Shown here: piece by piece, positions 49,116 to 58,765 of the stretch
Layout of the letters: each line of letters starts with the position of its first letter
Position numbering within the stretch: position 1 is the stretch's first letter
From: Microcella flavibacter
Lineage (GTDB): Bacteria > Actinomycetota > Actinomycetes > Actinomycetales > Microbacteriaceae
Reading direction: 5' to 3'
DNA length: 64,000 bases
NCBI RefSeq assembly: GCF_012530535.1
Contig: NZ_CP051299.1
Location: 1,364,001 to 1,428,000 of the forward strand
Made by a program: the position numbers and the translations under genes
Notes under the pieces: generated by a model
Seen by the model: the letters and a program-made list of their open reading frames with translations, nothing else
The model's database searches: none
What the model was told of the DNA's origin: nothing

Positions 49116-51218
49116 ATGACCGACGCGGGCGTCGAGCCGGGCTCGGCCGTCGCGCGCGTGCTGCTCGACTCACCGCTGCCGCAGCTCGACCGCCTGTTCG
49201 ACTACCGCATCCCCGCGCGCCTCCGCGCGGCCGCGATCCCCGGGGTGCGCGTCACCGTGCCGCTGCGCGCCGCCGGCCGGCAGGCGAGCGGCTACCTCGT
49301 CGAGGTGGTCGAGGAGCAGTCCTTCGAGGGCGTGCTGAGCGAGCTCGTCGACGTGGTCTCGGCGGCGCCCGTGCTGAGCCCCGACGTCTACCGGCTCATC
49401 CGCCGCGCGGCCGATCGCGCCGCGGGCACCGCGAGCGACCTCGCGCGTCTCGTCATCCCGACCCGGCAGGTGCGGGTGGAGAAGGCCTGGCTCGCCCGCC
49501 GCGAGGCCGAGGGCGCGACCCCCGCGGCGCCCGTCGTCGACGCCCCCGCGGTCGTCGGCTACGACCCGGCCGCGATCGAGGCGCTCCTCGACCCCGCCGC
49601 CCCCGGGCAGCGCCGCCGCATGGCCCTCGCCGCCATCCCCGAGCCCGCCCCGGTGCCCGACCCCGAGGCCCCCTCCGGGCAGCGCTGGATGCCCGCCGCG
49701 GCCCGCACGCTCGCCGAGCTCGCCGCCGCCACGCTCGCCCGCGGCCGCTCGGCCATCGTCAGCGTGCCCGACTACCGCGACCTCGAGAACGTCGCCGCAG
49801 CCCTCGCGGCGCTCGTCCCGGCCGACGGAGTCGCCCGCGTCGACGCCGGCCAGTCGAACCCCGACCGCTACCGCGGGTTCCTGCGGGCGCTCGAGCCCCG
49901 CCCCGTCATCGTGCTCGGCATGCGCACCGCCGTCGCCGCTCCCGCGCACGCGCTCGGCCTCATCGCCCTGTGGGACGACGGCGACGGCCTGCACGTCGAG
50001 CAGCACGCCCCGGGCGTGCACACCCGCGACCTCGCGCTGCTGCGGCAGGAGGACTCCGGCGCGGCGCTCGTGCTCGCCTCGCACGCGCGCACGACCGACG
50101 TGCAGCGCCTGGTCGAGGTGGGGTACGTCGACGAGCTCGCTCCGAGCCCCGCGCGTCGGCGGCGCATCACCCCCACGGCGCAGCTCACGAGCGCCGACGG
50201 GCCCGCGGCGCGGGCCCGCATCCCCTCGGCCGCCTGGCGCGCCGTCGCGGCCGCGCTCGAGGAGGGGCCCGTGCTCGTGCAGGTCGCCCGGCCCGGCTAC
50301 GCCCCGCGGATCGCCTGCGCCGACTGCGGCGAGACCGCCCGCTGCACGGCCTGCCAGGGCCCGATCGCGCAGAAGCGCGCGGGCGCGACGCCCGCCTGCC
50401 AGTGGTGCGGGGCCCTCGCGGTCGAGTGGCGCTGCTCGCGCTGCGAGGGCGAGCGCTGGCGCACGGTCGGCAGCGGCTCCGGGCGCACGGCCGACGAGCT
50501 CGGCCGGGCCTTCCCGGGCGCGCGCATCATCGTCGCCGACGGCGAGGCCGGCGTGCAGCACGTCCCCGCCGGCCGCACCCTCGTCGTCGCGACGCGCGGG
50601 GCCGAGCCGGTCGCCGAGGGTGGCTACCGCGCCGTGCTGCTGCTCGACGGCGAGCGGATGCTCGCGCGCGAGAGCCTGCGCGTCGTCGAGGACTGCGTGC
50701 GCTGGTGGTGCACCGCGGCGGCCCTCGCCGCGCGCGACGCCCCGGTGATCCTGGTCGGCGTCGGGGGCTCCGTCGCCTCGGCCCTCGCGATGGGGCAGCC
50801 CGAGCGCATCGCGGCCGAGGAGCTCGCCGACCGGCGGCTGCTGCGGTTCCCGCCCGCGGTGCGCGTCGCCGCGATGGTGGGCGAGCCCGAGCAGGTCGCG
50901 CGGGCCTCCGCGGAGGTCGCCGCGCTCGAGAGCGTCGACGTGCTCGGCCCGGTCGAGCTCGACGAGGAGCGCGTCCGCGCGATCGTCCGTTTCGACTACG
51001 CCCGCGGCGCCGAGGTCGCCGAGACGCTCAAGGTCGCGCTCATCCGCTCGGCCACCGCGAAGCCCCGCCGCGTCGACGGCCGCCCGCCGCGCCGCCGCGC
51101 CCCCGGGCTGCGCGTGCGCTTCGACGACCACGAGCCCTTCGACGATCCCGCGGGCGGCCCGCCGTCGGCTTCGGCGCGCGCGGGCGGCGCCCCCGGCCAG
51201 GGGAGAATGGGGGGATGA
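49116..51218 (+). CDS. priA: PriA-like primosomal protein N' lacking helicase motifs
   Basis: The 700-residue protein has the N-terminal DNA-binding domain (DRLFDYRIPARL) and eight cysteines of the zinc module (C401, C404, C410, C413, C428, C431, C440, C443), but no Walker A P-loop and no DEEH box. The corresponding segments read AAARTLAELAAATLARGRS and LIALWDDGDGLHVEQH. This degenerate form is known in actinobacteria; a structural role in replication restart is likely, helicase activity is not. ATG 49116 gives the normal start. The stop overlaps fmt by 4 bases. Confidence 0.93.
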   Translation: MTDAGVEPGSAVARVLLDSPLPQLDRLFDYRIPARLRAAAIPGVRVTVPLRAAGRQASGYLVEVVEEQSFEGVLSELVDVVSAAPVLSPDVYRLIRRAADRAAGTASDLARLVIPTRQVRVEKAWLARREAEGATPAAPVVDAPAVVGYDPAAIEALLDPAAPGQRRRMALAAIPEPAPVPDPEAPSGQRWMPAAARTLAELAAATLARGRSAIVSVPDYRDLENVAAALAALVPADGVARVDAGQSNPDRYRGFLRALEPRPVIVLGMRTAVAAPAHALGLIALWDDGDGLHVEQHAPGVHTRDLALLRQEDSGAALVLASHARTTDVQRLVEVGYVDELAPSPARRRRITPTAQLTSADGPAARARIPSAAWRAVAAALEEGPVLVQVARPGYAPRIACADCGETARCTACQGPIAQKRAGATPACQWCGALAVEWRCSRCEGERWRTVGSGSGRTADELGRAFPGARIIVADGEAGVQHVPAGRTLVVATRGAEPVAEGGYRAVLLLDGERMLARESLRVVEDCVRWWCTAAALAARDAPVILVGVGGSVASALAMGQPERIAAEELADRRLLRFPPAVRVAAMVGEPEQVARASAEVAALESVDVLGPVELDEERVRAIVRFDYARGAEVAETLKVALIRSATAKPRRVDGRPPRRRAPGLRVRFDDHEPFDDPAGGPPSASARAGGAPGQGRMGG
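51203..51208 (+). promoter_or_regulatory. possible leaderless -10 box of fmt
   Basis: GAGAAT lies exactly six bases before the fmt ATG. Only the spacing and the A and T positions support it. Confidence 0.2.
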
Positions 51219-52147
51219 CCGCTCTGCGCCTCGTCGTCGCCGGCAGCCCCGCCGCCGCCGTCCCGACCCTCGACGCCCTCGCCGCGGGCCCGCACGAGAT
51301 CGTGCGCGTCATCACGCGCCCGGCCTCGCCGCTCGGCCGCAAGCGCGTCATCACCCCGACCCCGGTGGCGCAGGCCGCCGAGCGCCACGGCATCCCCGTC
51401 GTCGAGGCCGCGCGCCTCGCCGACGTGCAGGAGGAGCTGCTCGCCCTTCAGGTCGACCTCGGCGTCATCGTCGCCTACGGCGGGCTCGTCCGCGCGCCGC
51501 TGCTGCAGTGGCCCCGCCTCGGCTGGATCAACCTGCACTTCTCGCTGCTGCCCGCCTGGCGGGGCGCCGCGCCCGTGCAGCGCGCGATCATGGCGGGGGA
51601 GGAGCGCACCGGGGCGACGGTGTTCCAGCTCACCGAGGGCCTCGACGAGGGCGACTGGTACGCCCGGCTCGAGGAGCCCATCGGCGCGCACCGCACCGCC
51701 GGCGCCCTGCTCAAGAGCCTCAGCGCCTCGGGTGCGGCGCTCACCGCGCGGGTCGTCGACGAGCTCGCCGCGGGCACCGCCGTCGCCCGACCCCAGGAGG
51801 GCGAGGTGACGCTCGCCCCGAAGCTCGTCCGCGACGACGCCCGCATCCGCTGGGACGCCCCCGTCGAATCGGTGCACGCCCGCGTGCGCGGCGTCACGCC
51901 CGAGCCGGGCGCCTTCACGATGATCGCGGGCACGGATGCCGTGCTCAAGGTCCACGAGGCGGCCCCCGCCCGCGAGGCCGCGCCGCTCCCGCCCGGCCGG
52001 CTCGCGATCGACGGCGGCCGCGCCCTCGTCGGCACGGCGTCGCAGGCCCTGGAGCTGCTGCGGGTGCAGCCCGCCGGCAAGCCCGCCATGCCCGCCGCCG
52101 ACTGGGCGCGCGGCCTCGACGCCGCCGCGCTGCCGGTGCTCGCATGA
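51215..52147 (+). CDS. fmt: methionyl-tRNA formyltransferase
   Basis: Formylates initiator Met-tRNA. The 310 residues carry the catalytic Asn-His-Asp set N106 and H108 (WINLHFSLLPAWRGAAPVQ) and D144 (GLDEGDW), then the C-terminal tRNA-binding domain. ATG overlaps the priA stop by 4 bases. It is followed by rsmB with another 4-base overlap. Confidence 0.96.
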   Translation: MTALRLVVAGSPAAAVPTLDALAAGPHEIVRVITRPASPLGRKRVITPTPVAQAAERHGIPVVEAARLADVQEELLALQVDLGVIVAYGGLVRAPLLQWPRLGWINLHFSLLPAWRGAAPVQRAIMAGEERTGATVFQLTEGLDEGDWYARLEEPIGAHRTAGALLKSLSASGAALTARVVDELAAGTAVARPQEGEVTLAPKLVRDDARIRWDAPVESVHARVRGVTPEPGAFTMIAGTDAVLKVHEAAPAREAAPLPPGRLAIDGGRALVGTASQALELLRVQPAGKPAMPAADWARGLDAAALPVLA

Positions 52148-53703
52148 GCCCCGCACCCCGCCGTCCCGGCCGCGCCGGCGGCGACCGGCGCGACGACCGG
52201 CGCAGCGCGCACCGCGACGGCGAGAGGAACGACGCCCGCGCCGCGCGCGACCCGCGCCGCCCCGCCGTGCGCGAGCAGGCGACGCCCCGGCGCATCGCGT
52301 ACGACGTCGTGCACGCCGTCTCGGCGGAGGACGCCTACGCGAACCTCGTGCTGCCGCAGCGCCTGCGCCGGGCATCCCTTCACGGCGCCGACGCCGCCTT
52401 CGCCACGGAGCTCGCCTACGGCACCCTGCGCCGCCGCGGCTTCTACGACGCCGTCATCCGCGAGGCCTCGGGCCGCGAGCTCGACGCGATCGACCCCGGC
52501 GCGCTCGACCTGCTCTGCCTCGGCGCGCACCAGCTGCTCGCGATGAGCACCCCGGTGCACGCCGCCGTCGACGAGACGGTCGGGCTCACGCGCCCGCTCG
52601 GGCTGCAGCGCGCCACGGGCTTCGTCAACGCCGTCATGCGGCGCATCAGCGAGCGCACGCTCGAGGAGTGGACGGCGCTGCTGCTGCGCGGCGTCGACGA
52701 CCCCGACGAGCGGCTCGCCATCACCACCGCCCATCCGCTCTGGGTGGTCGACGCGCTGCGCGCCGCCCTCGAGCGCGAGGGCCGCGGCGACGAGCTCGAG
52801 GCCCTGCTCGAGGCCGACAACGTGCCCGCGCGGGTGACCCTCGTCGCCCTGCCCGGCCTCGCGCGGCCCGGTGACATCGGCGCCGAGGTCGACGCGACGC
52901 CGTACTCGCCGTTCGGGCGGCGCGCGGCCTCCGGCGACCCGGGCGACGACCCCGCCGTCGCCGCCGGGCGCGTGCGCGTGCAGGACGAGGGCTCGCAGCT
53001 CGCCGCCCTCGCCCTCAGCCGCGCCCGCCCCGTCGCCGCGGGGGAGCGCTGGCTCGACCTCTGCGCGGGCCCCGGCGGCAAGGCCGCCCTGCTCGCCGCC
53101 GAGGCACGGCAGCACGGCGCGCACCTCACCGCCAACGAGGTCGTGCCCGCGCGAGCCGGTCTCGTGCGCCGCGCCCTGACCGCCGTCGACCCCGCGGTCG
53201 AGGTGCGCGTCGCCGACGGCCGCGAGATCGGCCGCACCGACCCGGCCGGCTTCGACCGCGTCCTGCTCGACGCGCCCTGCACGGGCCTCGGCGCCCTCCG
53301 CCGCCGCCCCGAGGCGCGCTGGCGCAAGCGCTCGGGCGACGTGCCCGAGCTCGCCGCGCTGCAGACGCAGCTGCTCGACGCCGCCCTCGACGCCCTCGCC
53401 CCCGGGGGAGTGCTCGCCTACGTCACCTGCTCGCCCCATCCCGACGAGACGACCGCGGTCGTCGACGCGGTGGTGGATGCCCGTTCCGACGTCGCCCGCA
53501 TCGACACCGCCGCCGTGCTCGCCGGCGTCGTGCGCGAACCCCTCGACCTCGGAGACCTCGGCGGCGCCGTGCAGCTCTGGCCGCACCGCCACGGCACCGA
53601 CGCCATGTTCATCCAGCTCCTGACGGTGCGGGCGGCGGGCGACGCGGCCGATCACCCCGGCGCCGCGACCGCTGCCGCGCCCGCCGATACCCTGGGCGCG
53701 TGA
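52144..53703 (+). CDS. rsmB: 16S rRNA (cytosine-967-C5) methyltransferase RsmB
   Basis: SAM-dependent rRNA methyltransferase. The 519 residues begin with a basic, disordered Arg-rich tail (about 1-45), then a NusB-like RNA-binding domain (AFATELAYGTLRRRGFYDA), and the methyltransferase domain with CAGPGGKAALLA (C307), DAPCTGLGALRRRPEARWR (C379) and VTCSPHPDET (C429). The two late cysteines are the catalytic pair. ATG overlaps fmt by 4 bases. Confidence 0.95.
   Translation: MSPAPRRPGRAGGDRRDDRRSAHRDGERNDARAARDPRRPAVREQATPRRIAYDVVHAVSAEDAYANLVLPQRLRRASLHGADAAFATELAYGTLRRRGFYDAVIREASGRELDAIDPGALDLLCLGAHQLLAMSTPVHAAVDETVGLTRPLGLQRATGFVNAVMRRISERTLEEWTALLLRGVDDPDERLAITTAHPLWVVDALRAALEREGRGDELEALLEADNVPARVTLVALPGLARPGDIGAEVDATPYSPFGRRAASGDPGDDPAVAAGRVRVQDEGSQLAALALSRARPVAAGERWLDLCAGPGGKAALLAAEARQHGAHLTANEVVPARAGLVRRALTAVDPAVEVRVADGREIGRTDPAGFDRVLLDAPCTGLGALRRRPEARWRKRSGDVPELAALQTQLLDAALDALAPGGVLAYVTCSPHPDETTAVVDAVVDARSDVARIDTAAVLAGVVREPLDLGDLGGAVQLWPHRHGTDAMFIQLLTVRAAGDAADHPGAATAAAPADTLGA
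53688..53693 (+). promoter_or_regulatory. putative leaderless -10 box of rpe
   Basis: TACCCT, inside the rsmB 3' end, lies exactly six bases before the rpe GTG. Confidence 0.35.
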
Positions 53704-54362
53704 GCCAGCGCATCCACCCGAGCATCCTGTCGGCCGACTTCGTCAACCTCGAGCAGGAGGTCGCCCGCATCGGCTCCGCCGACGCCGTGCACGTCGACGT
53801 CATGGACAACCACTTCGTGCCGAACCTGACGTTCGGGCCGCAGATGGTCGAGCGCCTGCAGGCCGTGTCGGGCATCCCGCTCGACGTGCACCTCATGATC
53901 GCCGACGTCGACCGCTGGGGGCCCGGCTACGCCGAGCTCGGCGTCGAGTGCGTGACCTTCCACGCCGAGGCGGCCGACGACGTCGTCGCCACGGCCCGCG
54001 CGCTGCGCGAGCGGGGGGCGCTCGCGGGCCTCGCCGTGAAGCCCGGCACGCCGATCGAGCCCTACCTCGAGCTGCTGCCCGAGTTCGACCAGGTGCTCGT
54101 CATGACGGTCGAGCCCGGCTTCGGCGGTCAGTCGTTCATGGCCGAGACCATGCCGAAGCTCCGCGCGCTCCGCGCCGCCCTGCGCTCCGACGACCGCGCC
54201 ATCCGCCTCCAGGTCGACGGCGGCATCACCGCCGACACGATCGGCATCGCGGCCGAGGCCGGGGCCGACACCTTCGTCGCCGGCTCGAGCGTCTACGGCG
54301 CCGACGACGTCGAGGCGGCGATCGCGGGTCTGCGCGCCGCCGCCGCCGCGCACGCGCACTGA
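53700..54362 (+). CDS. rpe: ribulose-phosphate 3-epimerase
   Basis: Interconverts ribulose 5-phosphate and xylulose 5-phosphate. The 220 residues show the TIM-barrel signatures SILSADFVNLEQEV, VDVMDNHFVPNLTFGP, DVHLMI, MTVEPGFGGQSFM and VDGGI with the metal and catalytic residues. GTG overlaps rsmB by 4 bases. Confidence 0.96.
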   Translation: MSQRIHPSILSADFVNLEQEVARIGSADAVHVDVMDNHFVPNLTFGPQMVERLQAVSGIPLDVHLMIADVDRWGPGYAELGVECVTFHAEAADDVVATARALRERGALAGLAVKPGTPIEPYLELLPEFDQVLVMTVEPGFGGQSFMAETMPKLRALRAALRSDDRAIRLQVDGGITADTIGIAAEAGADTFVAGSSVYGADDVEAAIAGLRAAAAAHAH

Positions 54363-54435
54363 CCCTCACCGAGCGCTCGTCCATCGCGCCCCGGCCGCGT
54401 CGCCTCCTCCCGGGCCGGTCTGCTTGGATGGAGCC

Positions 54436-54804
54436 ATGACCAATCTGAGCAAGCCAGAGATCGACTTCTTCGAGGGCCCCGCGCCCCAGGAGCTCGTCAT
54501 CACCGACCTCGTCGTCGGCGACGGAGCCGAGGCCACGCCCGGCGCCACCGTCGACGTGCACTACCTCGGCGTCGAGTTCGAGACCGGCGAGGAGTTCGAC
54601 GCCTCGTGGAACCGCGGCTCGAGCATCAACTTCCCCCTCGGCAGCCTCATCGCGGGCTGGCAGCAGGGCATCCCGGGCATGAAGGTCGGCGGCCGCCGGC
54701 AGCTCGTCTGCCCGCCCGCCCTCGCATACGGCCCCGCCGGCGGCGGCCACCGCCTCTCCGGCAAGACCCTCGTCTTCGTGATCGATCTGCTCGGCGTCAG
54801 CTGA
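54436..54804 (+). CDS. FKBP-type peptidyl-prolyl cis-trans isomerase
   Basis: A 122-residue single-domain FKBP without signal peptide, so cytoplasmic. It shows [40 protein letters not shown] and the family end [14 protein letters not shown] 54436 fits known small actinobacterial FKBPs; an in-frame ATG 12 bases upstream is less likely. TTGGAT six bases ahead of the start could be a leaderless box. Confidence 0.94.
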   Translation: MTNLSKPEIDFFEGPAPQELVITDLVVGDGAEATPGATVDVHYLGVEFETGEEFDASWNRGSSINFPLGSLIAGWQQGIPGMKVGGRRQLVCPPALAYGPAGGGHRLSGKTLVFVIDLLGVS

Positions 54805-54820
54805 GCGAACCTCCTCGGGG

Positions 54821-54848
54821 CCGGGCGGCAGGCGCCGCCCGGTACCCT
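54821..54848 (+). promoter_or_regulatory. hairpin followed by the putative -10 box of hisE
   Basis: CCGGGCGGC (54821-54829) and GCCGCCCGG (54834-54842) form a perfect 9-base stem with loop AGGC, probably ending the FKBP transcript. TACCCT (54843-54848) follows at once and lies eight bases before the hisE GTG. Confidence 0.45.
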
Positions 54849-54856
54849 GGACGGTT

Positions 54857-55120
54857 GTGAAGACCTTCGATGCGCTGTTCGCCGAGCTGAGCGAGACCGC
54901 CCGCACCCGTCCCGCCGGATCCGGCACCGTCGAGCGGCTCGATGCGGGCATCCATTCGATCGGCAAGAAGATCGTCGAGGAGGCCGCCGAGGTGTGGATG
55001 GCGGCCGAGCACGAGACCGACGAGGCCACCGCGGAGGAGATCTCGCAGCTGCTGTACCACCTGCAGGTGCTCATGCTCGCGAAGGGCCTCACCCTCGACG
55101 ACGTGTACCGCAACCTCTAG
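54857..55120 (+). CDS. hisE: phosphoribosyl-ATP pyrophosphatase
   Basis: Second step of histidine synthesis. The 87 residues match His[37 protein letters not shown] with the metal-binding acidic helix, and [22 protein letters not shown] start. It is separate from hisI, as in most actinobacteria, and next to hisG. Confidence 0.95.
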   Translation: MKTFDALFAELSETARTRPAGSGTVERLDAGIHSIGKKIVEEAAEVWMAAEHETDEATAEEISQLLYHLQVLMLAKGLTLDDVYRNL

Positions 55121-55195
55121 CGCGTCGAGCCCGCGATGAGCATCCCGAACCGCCCGCCCCTCGCGCCTCGCCGCGCGCGTGATGAAGAGACCCCC

Positions 55196-56035
55196 ATGCT
55201 GAGAATCGCGGTGCCCAACAAGGGCTCCCTCTCCGAGACCGCCGTCGAGATGCTCGTCGAGGCCGGCTACGCCGGTCGCCGCGACCCCCGCGCCCTCACG
55301 GTGGCCGACCCGCGCAACGGGGTGGAGTTCTTCTACCTTCGCCCGCGCGACATCGCCACCTACGTCGGCTCGGGCGCGCTCGACGTCGGCATCACCGGCC
55401 GCGACCTGCTGCTCGACTCCTCGAGCGAGGCGCAGGAGATCCAGACGCTCGACTTCGGCGACTCGACCTTCCGCTTCGCCGCCGCGCCCGGCACCGTGCA
55501 CGAGCTCGGCGACCTCGAGGGCCTGCGCGTGGCCACGAGCTACCCGACCCTCGTCGGCGAGTTCCTCGCCCGCCACGGCGTCACCGCGCGCCTCGTCAAG
55601 CTCGACGGCGCCGTCGAGTCCGCCATCCGCCTCGGCGTCGCCGATGCCGTCGCCGACGTCGTCTCGACCGGCTCGACGCTGCGCGCGCAGGGGCTCGAGA
55701 TCATCGGCCCCGTCATCCTCGAGTCGACGGCCGTGCTCATCTCCGCGCGCCCCGAGGTCGAGGGCATCGCCACGCTGCAGCGCCGCCTCCAGGGCGTGCT
55801 CGTCGCCCGGCAGTACGTGCTCATGGACTACGACCTGCCGCGCGCGCTGCTCGCGCAGGCGCAGGCCGTCACCCCCGGCCTCGAGTCGCCGACGGTGAGC
55901 CCGCTCGCCGATCCCGACTGGGTCGCCGTGCGCGCCATGGTGCCCAAGGACGACACGAACCACGTCATGGACGCCCTCTACGACATCGGCGCCCGCGCCA
56001 TCCTCGTCAGCCCCATCCACGCCGCGCGCATCTGA
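55196..56035 (+). CDS. hisG: ATP phosphoribosyltransferase (long form)
   Basis: First, feedback-regulated step of histidine synthesis. The 279 residues form the long HisG type: catalytic part from [17 protein letters not shown] with [15 protein letters not shown], and a C-terminal ACT-like regulatory part of about 75 residues ending in the histidine-sensing region, so no HisZ is needed. ATG 55196 is preferred over a start 60 bases upstream, which has no homology. The stop shares one base with hisF. Confidence 0.96.
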   Translation: MLRIAVPNKGSLSETAVEMLVEAGYAGRRDPRALTVADPRNGVEFFYLRPRDIATYVGSGALDVGITGRDLLLDSSSEAQEIQTLDFGDSTFRFAAAPGTVHELGDLEGLRVATSYPTLVGEFLARHGVTARLVKLDGAVESAIRLGVADAVADVVSTGSTLRAQGLEIIGPVILESTAVLISARPEVEGIATLQRRLQGVLVARQYVLMDYDLPRALLAQAQAVTPGLESPTVSPLADPDWVAVRAMVPKDDTNHVMDALYDIGARAILVSPIHAARI

Positions 56036-56796
56036 TGAGCGTCGCCGTCCGGGTGATCCCCTGCCTCGACGTGGCCGCCGGTCGCGTCGTCAAGGGCGTC
56101 AACTTCATGGGCCTGCGGGATGCGGGCGATCCGATCGAGCTCGCCCGCAAGTACTACGAGCAGGGCGCCGATGAGATCACCTTCCTCGACGTGAAGGCGA
56201 CCGTCGACGACCGCGACACCATGTACGACGTCGTGCGGGCGACGGCCGAGCAGGTCTTCATCCCGCTCACCGTCGGCGGGGGCGTGCGCACGACGGAGGA
56301 CGTCGCGCGCCTGCTCGCGCACGGCGCCGACAAGATCGGCGTCAACTCGGCCGCCATCCTGCGCCCCGCCCTCATCGACGAGATCGCCGACCGCTTCGGC
56401 GCGCAGGTCTGCGTGCTCTCCCTCGACGTCACCCGCAGCGCGAGCGCGCCGAGCGGCTTCGTCGTCACGACGCACGGCGGGCGCCGCACCACCGACATCG
56501 ACGCGCTCGCCTGGGCGACCGAGGCGATGCAGCGCGGCGCGGGCGAGCTGCTCGTCAACTCGATCGACGCCGATGGCACGAAGGCCGGCTTCGACACCGA
56601 GCTCATCCGCGCCATCGTCGGCGTCGCGACGGTGCCCGTGATCGCCTCGGGCGGCGCGGGCGCCCTCGAGCACTTCACCCCCGCGATCACCGCGGGCGCC
56701 GACGCCGTGCTCGCCGCGAGCGTGTTCCACAACGCCGAGCTCACCATCGGCGAGGTCAAGGGCGCCCTGCGCGCCGAGGGGGTCAGCGTGCGATGA
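56035..56796 (+). CDS. hisF: imidazole glycerol phosphate synthase cyclase subunit HisF
   Basis: Makes imidazole glycerol phosphate and AICAR with ammonia from HisH. The 253-residue half-barrel repeat protein has catalytic D12 ([14 protein letters not shown]) and D131 (SLDVTRS), and phosphate sites GGGVRT and GGAGALEHF. hisH is not in the window. The stop overlaps hisI by 4 bases. Confidence 0.97.
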   Translation: MSVAVRVIPCLDVAAGRVVKGVNFMGLRDAGDPIELARKYYEQGADEITFLDVKATVDDRDTMYDVVRATAEQVFIPLTVGGGVRTTEDVARLLAHGADKIGVNSAAILRPALIDEIADRFGAQVCVLSLDVTRSASAPSGFVVTTHGGRRTTDIDALAWATEAMQRGAGELLVNSIDADGTKAGFDTELIRAIVGVATVPVIASGGAGALEHFTPAITAGADAVLAASVFHNAELTIGEVKGALRAEGVSVR

Positions 56797-57209
56797 ACCC
56801 GACCCCCTCCGACGCCACGATGACCGAGCAGGATGCCGCTGCCGTCGTCGCCCGAGCGCGCTTCGACGCCGCCGGGCTCCTGCCCGCGGTCGTGCAGCAG
56901 TGGGATTCCCGCGAGGTGCTCATGGTCGGCTACATGAACGCCGAGGCGCTGCGCCGCACCCTCGTCGAGGGCCGCGTCACGTACTGGAGCCGCTCGCGCC
57001 AGGAGTACTGGCGCAAGGGCGACACGAGCGGCCACACCCAGCACCTGCGCGGCGCCGAGCTCGACTGCGACGCCGACGCCCTGCTGCTGCAGGTCGAGCA
57101 GCACGGCCCCGCCTGCCACACGGGTGAGCGCCGCTGCTTCGACGTCGACCCGTTCCTGCCGCTCCCGACCCCGGGGGCCGGCACCGACGACCCGGAGGGC
57201 ACGCCATGA
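56793..57209 (+). CDS. hisI: phosphoribosyl-AMP cyclohydrolase
   Basis: Third step of histidine synthesis; zinc and magnesium enzyme. The 138 residues carry the metal ligands C92, D91, D93 and D95 (DCDAD), C108 (GPACHTG) and C115, plus [20 protein letters not shown] overlaps hisF by 4 bases; a later ATG at residue 10 is also possible. The stop overlaps trpE by 4 bases, joining his and trp genes. Confidence 0.96.
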   Translation: MNPTPSDATMTEQDAAAVVARARFDAAGLLPAVVQQWDSREVLMVGYMNAEALRRTLVEGRVTYWSRSRQEYWRKGDTSGHTQHLRGAELDCDADALLLQVEQHGPACHTGERRCFDVDPFLPLPTPGAGTDDPEGTP

Positions 57210-58765
57210 CGGGCACCACCCGCGCCGAGTTCGACGCCCGTGCGGCCGACGCGCGCGTCGTGCCGGTCATCCGCACCGTCTTCGCCGACGCGCTCACGCC
57301 CGTCGGCCTCTACCGCTCGCTCGCCGAGGGCCGCCCGGGCGGCTTCCTGCTCGAATCCGCCGAGCAGGGCGGCATCTGGTCGCGCTACTCCTTCATGGGG
57401 GTGCGCTCCTTCGGCGTGCTCACCGAGCACGACGGCTCGGCGGTCTGGCGGGCGTCCGGCCTCGATGCCGATCGCGCGTTCGGCGGCGCCGTGCCCGCCG
57501 ATCCGCTCGCCGCGCTCGACGCGCTCTCGGCCCGGTGGGAGTCGCCCCGCGATCCCGCCCACCCGCCGCTCACCGGCGGTCTCGTCGGCTTCATGGGGTG
57601 GGACGCGGTGCGCCGCATCGAGAACCTGCCGGATGCCCCTCCGAGCGACTTCCCGTGCCCCGAGCTCGCCTTCGCCTTCGTGAGCGAGCTCGTCGTCATG
57701 GACCACCGCCAGGGCACCGTCGACCTCGTCGTCTCGGTGCTGGCGGACGACGGGACGGCGGACGGCGCCGACCGCGACGCCGACGCCCTCTGGGACGACG
57801 CCCAGCGCCGCCTCGACGCCCTCGAGGCCGCGCTCGCGACGCCCGCGGCCCCCGAGCCCCGCCGCATCGACCTCACGACCGCGCCCGAGCCGCGCTACCG
57901 CTCGACCCACGACGAGTACCTCGCCGCCGTCGCCCGCTCGAAAGAGTTCATCCGCGACGGCGACGTCTTCCAGGTCGTCGTCGCCCAGCGCTTCGACCAC
58001 GCGCTCGAGGCGACCCCGCTCGAGGTCTACCGCGTGCTGCGCGCGCTCAACCCCTCGCCGTACATGTACGTGCTCACGCACGAGAGCGCCGACGGCGAGC
58101 CCTACGCCATCGTCGGCTCCTCGCCCGAGGCGCTCGTCAAGGTCACCGACGGCCGCGTGCACATGCACCCGATCGCCGGATCGCGCCCGCGCGGCGACAC
58201 GCCCGAGGCCGATCAGCAGCTCGCCGACGGCCTCCTCGCCGACGAGAAGGAGCAGGCCGAGCACCTCATGCTCGTCGACCTCGCCCGCAACGACCTCTCG
58301 AAGGTGTGCCGCGCCGGCAGCGTCGAGGTCACCGAGTTCATGCAGGTCGAGCGCTTCAGCCACATCATGCACCTCGTCTCGAGCGTCGAGGGCGACCAGC
58401 GCCCCGAGGCGAGCCACGTCGACGTGTTCCGCGCGACCTTCCCCGCGGGCACCCTGAGCGGGGCGCCGAAGCCGCGCGCGCTCGAGATCATCGACGAGCT
58501 CGAGCCCGCCCGCCGCGGCGTCTACGGGGGAGTGGTGGGCTACTTCTCGTTCTCGGGGGATGCCGATCTCGCGATCGCGATCCGCACCGCCTTCCTGCAG
58601 AACGGCACCGCCCGGGTGCAGGCCGGTGCGGGGCTCGTCGCCGACTCCGTGCCCGAGTCGGAGTACCAGGAGACCATCAGCAAGGCCGCGGCCCCCCTGC
58701 GAGCCGTCGCGATCGCCAACGCGCTGCGCCGCGCGGCCCCCGAGGCCGGGGGAGCCGGGTCGTGA
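57206..58765 (+). CDS. trpE: anthranilate synthase component I
   Basis: Converts chorismate to anthranilate. The 519 residues begin with the tryptophan-feedback site (GGFLLESAEQGGIWSRYSF) and end with the chorismate-binding domain (DVFQVVVAQRF, GSSPEALVKVTDGRV, GTLSGAPKPRALEIIDEL). ATG overlaps hisI by 4 bases. trpG and trpD are not in the window; no trp leader peptide or attenuator is visible because trpE starts inside hisI. Confidence 0.97.
   Translation: MTGTTRAEFDARAADARVVPVIRTVFADALTPVGLYRSLAEGRPGGFLLESAEQGGIWSRYSFMGVRSFGVLTEHDGSAVWRASGLDADRAFGGAVPADPLAALDALSARWESPRDPAHPPLTGGLVGFMGWDAVRRIENLPDAPPSDFPCPELAFAFVSELVVMDHRQGTVDLVVSVLADDGTADGADRDADALWDDAQRRLDALEAALATPAAPEPRRIDLTTAPEPRYRSTHDEYLAAVARSKEFIRDGDVFQVVVAQRFDHALEATPLEVYRVLRALNPSPYMYVLTHESADGEPYAIVGSSPEALVKVTDGRVHMHPIAGSRPRGDTPEADQQLADGLLADEKEQAEHLMLVDLARNDLSKVCRAGSVEVTEFMQVERFSHIMHLVSSVEGDQRPEASHVDVFRATFPAGTLSGAPKPRALEIIDELEPARRGVYGGVVGYFSFSGDADLAIAIRTAFLQNGTARVQAGAGLVADSVPESEYQETISKAAAPLRAVAIANALRRAAPEAGGAGS

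Noticed and set aside
46537-49173. An 878-residue minus-strand reading frame across coaBC and metK
   Set aside because: It runs antisense to two well-supported genes without homology; same compositional artefact.
57206-57300. A trp leader peptide and attenuator before trpE
   Set aside because: trpE begins inside the end of hisI, so there is no leader space, and no run of Trp codons was found.
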